Assembly (NCBI GenBank): GCA_016935985.1
Contig: JAFGPW010000004.1
Location: 1 to 64,000, forward strand
Length of the DNA: 64,000 nucleotides
Reading direction: 5' to 3'
Source: Candidatus Woesearchaeota archaeon
GTDB lineage: Archaea > Nanobdellota > Nanobdellia > Woesearchaeales > JAFGPW01
This document shows positions 18,213 through 27,239 of this stretch, one piece after another (within the stretch, counting starts at the first letter, position 1; each line of letters begins with the position of its first letter). The notes beneath the pieces were generated by a model that saw only the letters and a list, made by a program, of their open reading frames with translations, made no database searches and was not told where the DNA came from. Both the position numbers and the translations under genes were made by a program.

Positions 18213-18521
18213 TCAGATGAACTCGATGCGTTTCGCGCGGATGCCCTTGGGCTGGACATGCTGCTTCTTGCACTCCTTGCACTGGTAGCGGAGGTCTGTC
18301 TTCTTGGTGGTCTTCGCGCCGGTGAGCTTGAATTTGGTGACCGCGGGCTTCGAGTAGCGGCCCCGGTTGCCGGTGCCGCGCGCCTTGCCTCGCCTTCGCG
18401 CCCGGACCTTCGAGCCGTAGGAGAGCGAGCTCGCGTTCTTCTTCTTGGTCTGGGCGATCTTGTGCTCGGTGTGCTTCTTGCAGTACGGGCACAGCCGTCT
18501 CGTCATCTTGGGCAGTTTCAT
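18213..18521 (-). CDS. rpl44e: Ribosomal protein eL42 (L44e)
   Basis: MKLPKMTRRLCPYCKKHTEHKIAQTKKKNASSLSYGSKVRARRRGKARGTGNRGRYSKP...RYQCKECKKQHVQPKGIRAKRIEF. Confidence 0.96.
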   Translation of the reverse strand: MKLPKMTRRLCPYCKKHTEHKIAQTKKKNASSLSYGSKVRARRRGKARGTGNRGRYSKPAVTKFKLTGAKTTKKTDLRYQCKECKKQHVQPKGIRAKRIEFI

Positions 18522-18673
18522 CGGAAGTGGGGAAATGGAGGTCCCTTTATAAAGCTTTTCCTTCAGACCGATATATAAATAGAGGGATGGCATTGCGAAA
18601 CATTTATATAGATAAATATACTACTAATAGGTAATAACATTTAACCTGAAAAAATGAGGTGAGGTGGATAACC

Positions 18674-19297
18674 ATGACTGATGATACCACGAACTCGCTC
18701 GTCGAGAAGCTGGACAGCACGGGCTGGGGAGCAAAAACGCTCTATTATGCCCAGAAGCTCGCGCTCCCGGTCGTCATCCTCGGCGCGACCGTCCTTTCGA
18801 GCTGCGGCTCCAAGAAGGGCTTTGACAATGTCCCTGACCTCGACGACTACGACATGGAGTTCGACTTCACCGCCGGGATGCCAGCAGAGCAGACGGGGTT
18901 CGATGCGGTCTACAAGGGCCAGATCGGCAACGTCGAGGTGACCGTTCTCGAGGGCAGCGTGCATAACGGGAAGAAGCACCATGTCCTCGCTTGGGGGCAC
19001 ATCAAGCAGCCGGAGAGCTACCGCATCGCGCCGAAGTATATGCCGTGGGGCCTGGGCGACAAGCGGACCAGGATGGAGACGGTCGAGAAGGTCTTCGTCG
19101 CCGACCAGGACACCAGCGACGATCATCTGGACCGGCTCGTGGCGGTGGGTCCGGTCATGATGGACCTGAACGCGAAGCATCCGTCCCTGCAGAAAGGCGG
19201 GTTCTTCTACGAAGCCTTCAAGAAGGGACTCCGCGCGCCGGCGGACCAGAAGACCGCGAAGATGGCCCAGTTCTACGCTGATATGAAGAAGCGGTGA
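18674..19297 (+). CDS. Hypothetical protein with TM segment and lipobox-like LSSC
   Basis: Hydrophobic LALPVVILGATVLSSCGSKKG near N-terminus followed by soluble domain; AT-rich promoter (catttatatagataaatatac) upstream. Confidence 0.7.
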   Translation: MTDDTTNSLVEKLDSTGWGAKTLYYAQKLALPVVILGATVLSSCGSKKGFDNVPDLDDYDMEFDFTAGMPAEQTGFDAVYKGQIGNVEVTVLEGSVHNGKKHHVLAWGHIKQPESYRIAPKYMPWGLGDKRTRMETVEKVFVADQDTSDDHLDRLVAVGPVMMDLNAKHPSLQKGGFFYEAFKKGLRAPADQKTAKMAQFYADMKKR

Positions 19298-19315
19298 GGC
19301 GATCGCCTCCCCTTA

Positions 19316-19960
19316 TTATTTTCCCTTCATCTTCTCTGCGCGTCCCTTGCTGACGAGCAGTTCCGCTACCTCTCTCGGCAGGTTCGCGACATCCTCCTCG
19401 ACGAACGGGCCGTAGACCGCAAGGTCCGGCCCCACGAACTTCGGGATCGGCTGGAGGATCCGCACCATCGCGTTGAGGCTGTCCTCAGCCGGAACCATCC
19501 CTGATGTGGCGGCATCGGATGATGTTCCAGCTGCCGTCGCAGGCGACGGCAGCGCGGGCGGCTGCGACGGAGATTTTTGGGAGAGAACGTTCGCGAGAAC
19601 GCCGCTCCTGAACGCCGCGAGGCTGTCGATGACCCGGCGGTAGAGCGCGACCTCCTCGTCGAGCATGGCCTTGGAGTCAAAGGACTTCGAGCCGGTCCGC
19701 GCCTTGTTCATGGCAAGGCCCACGATCTTCTTCTCGCGGCGGTCGTAGAGCTCGGCGATGATCCGCTTGACGTTCTCGATCTCGGCAGGCGACTTCCTCG
19801 CATCAGCGCCGGTCTTCTCCTGGATCCCCTGCTTCTCTTTGAGGTACTGGATGACGAGGCCGTAGAACCCCTCAGGAAGCTCCTGGAGCTCGTCGCGCGT
19901 CTTCTCCCGGCGCACCAGCTCGAAGAGCGTCTCGAACGTGAGCGTGATAGCCGCGGCCAT
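19316..19960 (-). CDS. GINS replication complex subunit
   Basis: ITLTFETLFELVRREKTRDELQELPEGFY N-term and FVGPDLAVYGPFVEEDVANLPREVAELLVSKGRAEKM B-domain. Confidence 0.88.
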   Translation of the reverse strand: MAAAITLTFETLFELVRREKTRDELQELPEGFYGLVIQYLKEKQGIQEKTGADARKSPAEIENVKRIIAELYDRREKKIVGLAMNKARTGSKSFDSKAMLDEEVALYRRVIDSLAAFRSGVLANVLSQKSPSQPPALPSPATAAGTSSDAATSGMVPAEDSLNAMVRILQPIPKFVGPDLAVYGPFVEEDVANLPREVAELLVSKGRAEKMKGK

Positions 19961-20037
19961 AGGATACCCCCTGCGCCGGTCCGGGCGCAGGGACAGGTAA
20001 TTCCATCAGGTTTAAATAGTTTGCTTCAGCCCTCCCG

Positions 20038-21249
20038 ATGATGGCGCGGCTCTCATTCCAGGACCTCGCGTTCTCCGACGGGAAAGCGGCGCTCGATATC
20101 CGGTTCTACACCCACTACCGATGCTCGATCCCGCATGAGGATCTCGTCCCGCTCGGCCCGTACACGGTCGAGCCCCACGCGGTCACGTTCCCGCGGCTGT
20201 CGGACGCCCGCGCCTCGCGACGCTTCGCGGCGCTGCTCGAGAAGGCGTTCTCCTATCTCACGAATACGGTCACCGGCAAGCGGACTGTCTATGTCCACCG
20301 CAACTCAGGGATACCGCTCATCGGATCAGGCGCGTTCGGCATCATAGACCGCGGGACGAGGGTTCTCGAGATGAAGCCGATCACCGGCTGCAACATCGGC
20401 TGCGTCTTCTGCTCGGTGGACGAGGGCCAGCGCCAGGCCGATTTCGTGGTCGAGGCCGACTACCTCGCCGACGAGGCGAGGAAGGTGATCGCCTTCAAGG
20501 GGGCGCCGGTCGAGCTCCACATCAACTGCCAGGGCGAGCCGCTCCTGTACGCCCCGCTCGCCTACCTAGTCGCGCGGCTCAGGGAGGACCCGCTCGTCGC
20601 CCGGGTGGTGGTGGAGACGAACGGCATGATGCTCACCCCGACGGTCGAGGACCGGCTGATACAGGCAGGGGTCTCGCAGTTCAACATCTCGCTCAACGCG
20701 ATGGATCCGACGCTCGCCCGTAGGATCGCGGACGCGCCGTACCGGGTTGGGACGGTGAAGGCGACGATCGGGCGGCTCGCGAAGAAGGTGCCGGTCATGG
20801 TGACCCCGGTGTGGGTGCCGGGGCTCAACGACGCGGAGATCGACGGCCTTGTCGCCTTCTGCAAGGAGCACGGCGTGGCGTGCGCGCTGCAGAACTACCT
20901 GGAGTACCGGTTCGGCAGGAAGGCGGGGAAGGAGAAGCCGTTCGAGGATTTCTACGCCGAGCTCCGGGAGCTCGAGCGGCGGCACGGCGTCAGGCTCATC
21001 CTCGACTTCAAGGACGGGTTCTTCGGCAAGGGAAAGGCCCTTCCCAAGCCGTTCAAGAAGGGCGATGTGGTGCGCGCCGAGATCGTCTGCGAGGGCCGCC
21101 TGAAAGGCGAGCGGATCGCAGCTTCCCAGGGGAGGGCGGTCTCGGTCATGAAGTGCCCGAAGGAACACGGCCAGGTCGTGATGAGGATCACGCGGTCCAA
21201 GCACAACATCTACGTCGGGACGCCGGTGCGTTCCCAGCCCGGACACTAG
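20038..21249 (+). CDS. Radical SAM protein with C-terminal TRAM-like domain
   Basis: CNIGCVFC (CX3CX2C) cluster motif, HINCQGEPLL, ISLNAMDPTLARRIADAPYRVGTV; C-term KGDVVRAEIVCEGRLKGERIA. Confidence 0.85.
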   Translation: MMARLSFQDLAFSDGKAALDIRFYTHYRCSIPHEDLVPLGPYTVEPHAVTFPRLSDARASRRFAALLEKAFSYLTNTVTGKRTVYVHRNSGIPLIGSGAFGIIDRGTRVLEMKPITGCNIGCVFCSVDEGQRQADFVVEADYLADEARKVIAFKGAPVELHINCQGEPLLYAPLAYLVARLREDPLVARVVVETNGMMLTPTVEDRLIQAGVSQFNISLNAMDPTLARRIADAPYRVGTVKATIGRLAKKVPVMVTPVWVPGLNDAEIDGLVAFCKEHGVACALQNYLEYRFGRKAGKEKPFEDFYAELRELERRHGVRLILDFKDGFFGKGKALPKPFKKGDVVRAEIVCEGRLKGERIAASQGRAVSVMKCPKEHGQVVMRITRSKHNIYVGTPVRSQPGH

Positions 21250-21265
21250 GGCTTCCGCTCGTTCT

Positions 21266-21313
21266 TGAATATAGCGAAGAAAAAGGAAGGAAAAAAAGAG
21301 AATAAAAAAGAGG
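21266..21313 (-). terminator. T-tract terminator downstream of S-layer gene
   Basis: Minus strand reads CTCTTTTTTATTCTCTTTTTTTCCTTCCTTTTTC just after the stop. Confidence 0.55.
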
Positions 21314-21315
21314 CC

Positions 21316-23862
21316 TTACGCCTCTTCCTCTTCAGCCTCCTCTTCAGCCTCCTCTTCGACTTCCTCGACAGGGGCGCTGACAGAGATGTCGGTCAGGCTG
21401 GTGCCGGACACGACCATTTCCATGCCCTCGAGGTCGTACTCGTCGTACTCAGCGACGACTTGGGTGGCCTTCCGGGTGTCGAGCGCGCTGTAACCAGCCA
21501 CGAGCATGGCGACATTGTCGCCGTTCTCGAACAGCTTGATCACGCCCTCTCCCTCGACGAAGCCCTCAGCGCAGTTGGCCGGGTTGCCCATGAGGGAAGC
21601 CGCAGCCGTGTTCGCGCACGGACCGCCGACGACCACCGCATGCTGGGACTTGATGTTCGAAACCTCGCTGTCCAGCTTCACAGCGCCGACGCTGATCTTC
21701 TGGACCTGCTCGGTCTCGATCACGCCTTCCCCAGCGGACGCGATGACCTCCGCGCCGAGCGGGGTGACGAAGACCTTGGCGATGACATCATCGTAGTAGT
21801 GCTTGATGCTCACCATGTCGTCGTCCTCGACGTTGTACTCGACCCAGGTGCCCTTGTTGGTCGCCCTGACCACAACATCATCGTTGTCATCCGCCATGTC
21901 GAACGGGCCCTGGCCTCCTGCCGCGCCGTTCCAGGCGAACTCGATGTCATCGACGATGCCGTCGGTCCCATCGTCCGCACCCGTCAGGGTGAACCCGACT
22001 TTCAGAGGCGCGACCGTGTCCGTCCGTTCCGTGAAGTTGAACTCGCTCAGGATCGGCGTTGTCGGATCGGTCAGGTCGATCTCCAGATCGAGGTCACCCT
22101 CTTCAGACGTCTCCATGTCGAGGATTCCCCCACCAAGGTTGTCGCCGAGGTTGGTGAACTCGATGTGGGCTGCCCTCATAGCAGTCGCGCTCCCTGCAAA
22201 GTCACACGCCACATCGCCGCCGCCAGCGGCAGTCGTGTTAATGCAGCTAAGCTGGATGTTGCCCACACCCTCGCCGAGCGCGATGGTCCACGGACCAGCG
22301 GTGCCAAGAGCCACGTCGACGTCGTTGTCGGTCGCGCCGTAGGTCAGGTCCTCGAAGCTCATCTCGAGATTGCCGAGATCGATGTCCGTGATCTCGATGA
22401 GGTGGGCCTCATTGCTGATGACAGCCAGGAACCGGGCACCGGTGCAGTCCTCGACGTCGCCTGACGCGTTGAAGTCGCACGCAGCACCTTCCACGTAGAT
22501 GCGGTCCTCAGGCGCGAGGTCCTCTCCCAGGTAGACGACGTCGGGCGAAGCCGCGGTGTCGTCGACGATCAGGTCGAGCACGATCTCCTCGTCATCGCTG
22601 TTGAGGAACTTCAGCTCGCCGCTGTCGCCGGAACCGGCCGCCTCGATCATCTCGTGGGAGCTCGTCTCGACGCCTGCGAAGACGATCTTGAAGTGGCCGA
22701 AGACCGGATCGACCCAGCTCTCGCCGGGAGCGAGGTACAGGTCGTCCTCAGGCAGGAAGGAGATGTCAAAGCCATCCCATTCGCCGTCGTCGCCGCTTCC
22801 GCCGCCACCGTTCAGGGTGACGAGCGAGCCGTCGACCTCATCGCCGTTGATGTCCACTTCTTGGCCATCCTCGAGGATGAGCTCGCTCGCGCCGAGGTTC
22901 ACTTCGCAGATGTCCGCGTCCTGGGCCTCGCTGTGGACGGCCCGTGCATCGGTCACGCCGATGGAGACGCCGTTCTTGCTCTCGGTGTCATCGACATCGA
23001 TCCAGGTGCTGTCGCCGTCGACCTTGAAGCCGCAGCTCGTCGCGTCCTCATCGACGTCCACCATCTCGACCGTGTGGTCGACGCCGTCGACCGTCACGGT
23101 GATCTCGTCGCCCTGCATCAGCCAGATGACCGTGTCGCCCGCCATGAGGGTGATCTTGTCGATGTCGCCGGCAGAGTCGGTGTCGACGTCCGTGATGGTG
23201 TACCGCATCCCGAGGATGTCAAGGGATGTCGACTCCAGGTCGTCGCCCGCGTCCGAAGCCGTCTCGTTGTTGAACTGGATCGGGTTGTCGAACTCGAGCG
23301 TGTAGGTGTACAGCGTATCGCCGGACGCGTCCGAGAGCCACAGGTAGTTCCCTGCCTCCGGGGCGTCGTCGTCATCCTGGTAGAGGATGAAGGCCGCCTG
23401 GTCCGGGTCGGTCGGGAACGCGAGGGTCTGCTCGTAGGTCTCGTCGTTATCGTTGTCGCCCTCGTTGTCGTTGTACTCGCCGTCGGTCAGCAGGTCCGGA
23501 AGGTCACCGGAATCGAGCTCGGCCGGCTCGACGCTCTGGATGGTTTCGGTGTAGTAGAAATCCTCGTCACCGACCTCATACCCATCGTCGACCGCGACCG
23601 TGGTACCGGCCCCGGTGTCGACCGCCGTCTTCTTGACGGAGACCGCCTGCAGGCTCATGGCGATGTTGGTGATGCCAACAACGTCCTCTGCCGCCGCGTT
23701 CTTACCGACAACGAGGAGGCCGTTGAACTTGCCGTCCTCGATAAACATACTGGGGTAGTCGGCGAGATCCGCCGCTGCCATCGCGCCCATGAGCGTCATC
23801 CCCACCATGGATGCACCTGCTCCTAAGGCAACGATCTTTTTTATTGCCTTTCTCAGTTTCAT
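21316..23862 (-). CDS. S-layer protein (848 aa)
   Basis: Signal peptide then ADLADYPSMFIEDGKFNGLLVVGKNAAAEDVVGITNIAMSLQ; C-term VVVGGPCANTAAASLMGNPANCAEGF...LFENGDNVAMLVAGYSALDTRKA, typical archaeal S-layer family. Confidence 0.93.
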   Translation of the reverse strand: MKLRKAIKKIVALGAGASMVGMTLMGAMAAADLADYPSMFIEDGKFNGLLVVGKNAAAEDVVGITNIAMSLQAVSVKKTAVDTGAGTTVAVDDGYEVGDEDFYYTETIQSVEPAELDSGDLPDLLTDGEYNDNEGDNDNDETYEQTLAFPTDPDQAAFILYQDDDDAPEAGNYLWLSDASGDTLYTYTLEFDNPIQFNNETASDAGDDLESTSLDILGMRYTITDVDTDSAGDIDKITLMAGDTVIWLMQGDEITVTVDGVDHTVEMVDVDEDATSCGFKVDGDSTWIDVDDTESKNGVSIGVTDARAVHSEAQDADICEVNLGASELILEDGQEVDINGDEVDGSLVTLNGGGGSGDDGEWDGFDISFLPEDDLYLAPGESWVDPVFGHFKIVFAGVETSSHEMIEAAGSGDSGELKFLNSDDEEIVLDLIVDDTAASPDVVYLGEDLAPEDRIYVEGAACDFNASGDVEDCTGARFLAVISNEAHLIEITDIDLGNLEMSFEDLTYGATDNDVDVALGTAGPWTIALGEGVGNIQLSCINTTAAGGGDVACDFAGSATAMRAAHIEFTNLGDNLGGGILDMETSEEGDLDLEIDLTDPTTPILSEFNFTERTDTVAPLKVGFTLTGADDGTDGIVDDIEFAWNGAAGGQGPFDMADDNDDVVVRATNKGTWVEYNVEDDDMVSIKHYYDDVIAKVFVTPLGAEVIASAGEGVIETEQVQKISVGAVKLDSEVSNIKSQHAVVVGGPCANTAAASLMGNPANCAEGFVEGEGVIKLFENGDNVAMLVAGYSALDTRKATQVVAEYDEYDLEGMEMVVSGTSLTDISVSAPVEEVEEEAEEEAEEEEA

Positions 23863-24027
23863 TTACTCAACACCTCCATATCACACAAAGGCTATCTTGT
23901 TTGTTCTCCATCCGGAGTTTAGCTAAACCCCGCTTTTTTGATAAAGCGGACCATCAATCCTGTCCCTGTCGTCGCTATGGTAGTCGATTCTAGTGCTTAC
24001 TCTTGTAGGCCCACGTATGTTATAGCA

Positions 24028-24040
24028 TCTTTATAAAACT
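24028..24040 (-). promoter_or_regulatory. TATA box of S-layer gene (TTTTATAAAG), implying a leader of about 140 nt
   Basis: Best TATA match upstream of the S-layer ORF; ATG is at 23862. Confidence 0.5.
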
Positions 24041-24527
24041 TTCGTAACCCCAGACCTGGTCAGGAAGGCGGTAAACGCTGATATGGGCCTTCCTGACCGT
24101 TTCAGGGGGAATAAACCTATTGCTACTCTCAGATAGGAACAGGCCATTCGGACCCGATTCCAGGCATCTGTTTAAAAATTACCGGCTTTCGGGAAAACCA
24201 AACTCTCGTCGAGTATACGTATTACTACATATTACGCAGTCGGAAAGGAGTTGAGTTTTAGCCAAGGGGTTCGGTGGGCTGGAGCCGGAGGCGGAATGCC
24301 CGCCCCGATGCCGGCTGACGTCAGCTGCACGAGAAGGGATCCGAACGAGGGGTCTTGTCCATCGATGCTCAGCAATAGGAGATTACCAAGCATCCCAGTA
24401 ACGCGTTGCGATACTCGTGACACCGAAGGCCGGCGTATGCTGGCGCGTCGCCGACCGAAAGGCCGGGGAGACAGAATGGAGTGGAGTTCTCCCCATCCTT
24501 CATTTCCCCAGGCTTTTGGAAAAAGGC

Positions 24528-24674
24528 TGCGGGGGAAGGGATTCGAACCCTCGTAGGCGCTTGGCCAACAGGTTTCTTCCATGCCGGCAGAGTTGCCCCT
24601 GCCGGAATGGCCTAAGCTTGGACTGGTTTGCCACATGAGCCATCTGTCCCGTTTGACCACTCCGGCACCCCCGC
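24528..24674 (-). tRNA. tRNA-Leu(UAG), two introns: 26 nt at 30/31 and 37 nt at 37/38
   Basis: Mature GCGGGGG-TG-CCG-GAGTGGTCAAA-CGG-G-ACAGG-CTTAGGA-CCTGT-TGGCCAAGCGCCTAC-GAGGGTTCGAATCCCTT-CCCCCGC-A after removing ATGGCTCATGTGGCAAACCAGTCCAA and CCATTCCGGCAGGGGCAACTCTGCCGGCATGGAAGAA. Confidence 0.85.
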
Positions 24675-24755
24675 AGGGGAAAGCAGGGACCCCGGACATC
24701 CAGGCCCTTATTAATACTATTGGTAGGTATTGGTGGGAGGAAGAGAAAAAGGCCC

Positions 24756-24920
24756 CTACTTCTTCTGCCAGGTGTAGGAGCGTAGCCTCGCCGAGGCGCC
24801 GTAGCCGCACGAGGCGCAGACCTTCTTGCGGACATGGTAGGTGTGCTTGCCGCACCGCCTGCATCGGATGTGGGTCTTCTTGCCCGACCTCTTGCCCATC
24901 GATGCTGTGCCCTTGCTCAT
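24756..24920 (-). CDS. rpl37e: Ribosomal protein eL37 (54 aa)
   Basis: [54 protein letters not shown]; not in the supplied ORF track. Confidence 0.95.
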   Translation of the reverse strand: MSKGTASMGKRSGKKTHIRCRRCGKHTYHVRKKVCASCGYGASARLRSYTWQKK

Positions 24921-24945
24921 CGGCCGTCAACCCTGTCCGCTCCCC

Positions 24946-25170
24946 TCATGCCGGGGAGATCATGATGATGGTGTCGCCCCTGACGAAGACCACGCCGAGC
25001 TTGCGCTTGAGCGAGCCGTTCTCATGCTCTTCCGCCTCCTCAAGGACTATATTGATGTGGATATCGAAGGCCTTGAGCTTGCCCATGAACTGCTTGCCGT
25101 TCTTCAGGTCGACGATGACCCGCCTGTTCCGCGCCGCGTTGAGCGCATCCAAAGGTCGTGAATTTTCCAT
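24946..25170 (-). CDS. LSm/Sm-like RNA-binding protein
   Basis: RPLDALNAARNRRVIVDLKNGKQFMGKLKAFDIHINIVLEEAEE...VFVRGDTIIMISP; Sm1/Sm2 motifs, adjacent to eL37. Confidence 0.95.
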   Translation of the reverse strand: MENSRPLDALNAARNRRVIVDLKNGKQFMGKLKAFDIHINIVLEEAEEHENGSLKRKLGVVFVRGDTIIMISPA

Positions 25171-25309
25171 TTCGCATACACCCCAACAAGTGGAATATGG
25201 GATGAGGAAACCTGGGGGCTATTTAAATGTTGCGTAAACATGCTCAGGGAGCCCGTGCCATCGCAGGTGCGAAAGTCTTATAAAGGCCCAGGTGTTTCCC
25301 GGAAGGACG

Positions 25310-25696
25310 ATGGTCGTCTCACAGGCGCGGTCGCAACGCACGGTCTCCGGCTCCAAATACAAGGCAGCCTGGAAGAAGAAGCAGCACGAGATGGGCCGCA
25401 CCCCCTCGCTCACGAGGATAGAGGCCAGGAAGATCAAGGCCATGCGGGGCCTTGGCGGCACCACGAAGATGCGGGTGCTACGCGAGGAGACGGCGAACCT
25501 CTATGACGCCGCCTCGAAGAGGTATGTCACGGCGAAGATCCTCTCCGTGATCAACAATCCCGCGAACCGCCATTATACGCGGCGGAACATCATCACCAAG
25601 GGCACGATCATCAGCACCGACCGGGGCCAGGCGAAGGTCACGAGCAGGCCCGGCCAGGACGGTACCGTCAACGCGATGCTCCTCGCGAAGAAGTGA
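25310..25696 (+). CDS. rps8e: Ribosomal protein eS8
   Basis: SGSKYKAAWKKKQHEMGRTPSLTRI...RVLREETANLYD...KILSVINNPANRHYTRRNIITKGTII. Confidence 0.96.
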   Translation: MVVSQARSQRTVSGSKYKAAWKKKQHEMGRTPSLTRIEARKIKAMRGLGGTTKMRVLREETANLYDAASKRYVTAKILSVINNPANRHYTRRNIITKGTIISTDRGQAKVTSRPGQDGTVNAMLLAKK

Positions 25697-26387
25697 GCGA
25701 TCTCTTGAGCGGACACCCGACGCCCGCGCTCTTTCCTTGATAATACCGCTTCGCATGCTCGACAAGGAGCGCATGGCACTCCTGGAACACCGCAAGGTCG
25801 GGCTCCAGGTTCTTCTCGAACAGGGATTTCACCTTGTCATACGACGCTCCTTTCCGCACCAGGCCAAGACCCTCGACGATCCGCCGGGTGTAGGCATCCA
25901 CCACGAAGCTCGGCACCCTGAAAGCGTAGAGCAGCATCGAATCGGCGGTCTCGGGACCGATTCCCCAGACAGAGAGCAGCGCCTCGCGGGAGGGCGTCCC
26001 CCTAAGCCCTGCGAAGAACCGCGAGAATTCCTTGAGCTTCCTCGCCTTCGCGGTGAAGTATCCTGATGGCCTGATGATCTCCCCCAGCCGACGGTCGCGT
26101 ATCCTCAGGATCGCCTCTGGCGAGAGCGCCCGCTCCCCTCCAAGCGCGGCGATCGCCTTCTCGACGTTCGTCCAGGCGGCGTTCTGCGTCAGGATCGCGC
26201 CGACGCAGACCTCGAAGGCCTGGGAACGGGTCTGGGGATAGGAATAATCGCTAGGGTGATAGCCGGCGAGCGAGCCGGACTTGGTCATCGTGACCGGCCT
26301 CGTGTTCCGCAGCGACTGCAGCGGCCACCATCCCTGCGGGCCGTATGACGCCATCAGCTGCCGATAGATGCGACGGACAGGGTGCAT
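25668..26387 (-). CDS. Endonuclease III-like HhH-GPD DNA glycosylase
   Basis: AFEVCVGAILTQNAAWTNVEKAI, LLSVWGIGPETADSMLLYAF...FVVDAYTRRI. Confidence 0.9.
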   Translation of the reverse strand: MHPVRRIYRQLMASYGPQGWWPLQSLRNTRPVTMTKSGSLAGYHPSDYSYPQTRSQAFEVCVGAILTQNAAWTNVEKAIAALGGERALSPEAILRIRDRRLGEIIRPSGYFTAKARKLKEFSRFFAGLRGTPSREALLSVWGIGPETADSMLLYAFRVPSFVVDAYTRRIVEGLGLVRKGASYDKVKSLFEKNLEPDLAVFQECHALLVEHAKRYYQGKSAGVGCPLKRSLTSSRGASR

Positions 26388-26453
26388 GCGGCAGGGCAGG
26401 CACGACCCCTATAATAAGATTTATATAATCAGGTCGCCCTGGGAAGAGAGTCG

Positions 26454-27239
26454 ATGAGCTGGGTCTTCTACGGATTGGGGCTGCTGCCGTTCGCCTTCTA
26501 CGGCATTTTCTACCTCGCGACGCGCTCGCACGCCAAGGCTGCGCTCTTCTCCGGCCTCGGCTTCACCGCGGTGACTGCCGCGCTCAGCTTCTTCATCATC
26601 AGCGACATCATCGACATGAGGGACCGGTTCCTGACAGAGCCGAACCTCTTCCTCCTCAGGGACGATGATGGTTTCGTCGCCGGCTTCTCGGGATCGCCGC
26701 TCGAGCAGGACGAGGTCGTCTTCCCCGGCGGCGATGAGCTCGACCGGTGCTGGGCGTCGTATGCCGCAGGCGACAGCAGGGCGGTGCTCGGCTCCTATTA
26801 TAAGCTCTTCGTGCTCGACAAGGACGCGCTCCTCGCGAACGTCCCTGAAGAGATAGGCCTCCAGGGCGAGACCTTCGACCGGGCGTTCCTGGAGCGGCTG
26901 CTCGCCGCCGAGGACCCGATCGGCCTGTTCCTCAGGGAGCGCGTCTTCGGCGAGACGTACGACGAGTTCTCCCCCGACCAGATGGCCGAGGCGCGGGCCG
27001 GCCTCGAGGCCCAGCTCGGCGACGCCGCCGAGCTCAAAGGACGGCTCTTCGGCGTCCTCTTCGGCGCCGCCATGGCGCAGGCAGGGCCATCCTTCCTCTT
27101 CGACGGGTATAAGGCCGGCAGCATCGAGGTCATCCCCGAGAGCCCTGCGTTCATGCTCGTCAGGAACATCCCTGACAGCATCCTCGACACCGCGCGGGGC
27201 ATCGCGATGCGGGAGCTCCCGCAGGAGGCGGCGGCATGA
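26454..27239 (+). CDS. Hypothetical membrane-anchored protein
   Basis: Two N-terminal hydrophobic segments, GC-rich coding frame, overlaps next gene by 4 bp. Confidence 0.6.
   Translation: MSWVFYGLGLLPFAFYGIFYLATRSHAKAALFSGLGFTAVTAALSFFIISDIIDMRDRFLTEPNLFLLRDDDGFVAGFSGSPLEQDEVVFPGGDELDRCWASYAAGDSRAVLGSYYKLFVLDKDALLANVPEEIGLQGETFDRAFLERLLAAEDPIGLFLRERVFGETYDEFSPDQMAEARAGLEAQLGDAAELKGRLFGVLFGAAMAQAGPSFLFDGYKAGSIEVIPESPAFMLVRNIPDSILDTARGIAMRELPQEAAA

Noticed and set aside
24245-24500. SRP 7S RNA or RNase P RNA
   Set aside because: No SRP helix 8 (GGAAGGGAGCA-type) or RNase P CR-I (GAGGAAAGUCC) motif recognisable; kept only as an unassigned structured-RNA candidate.
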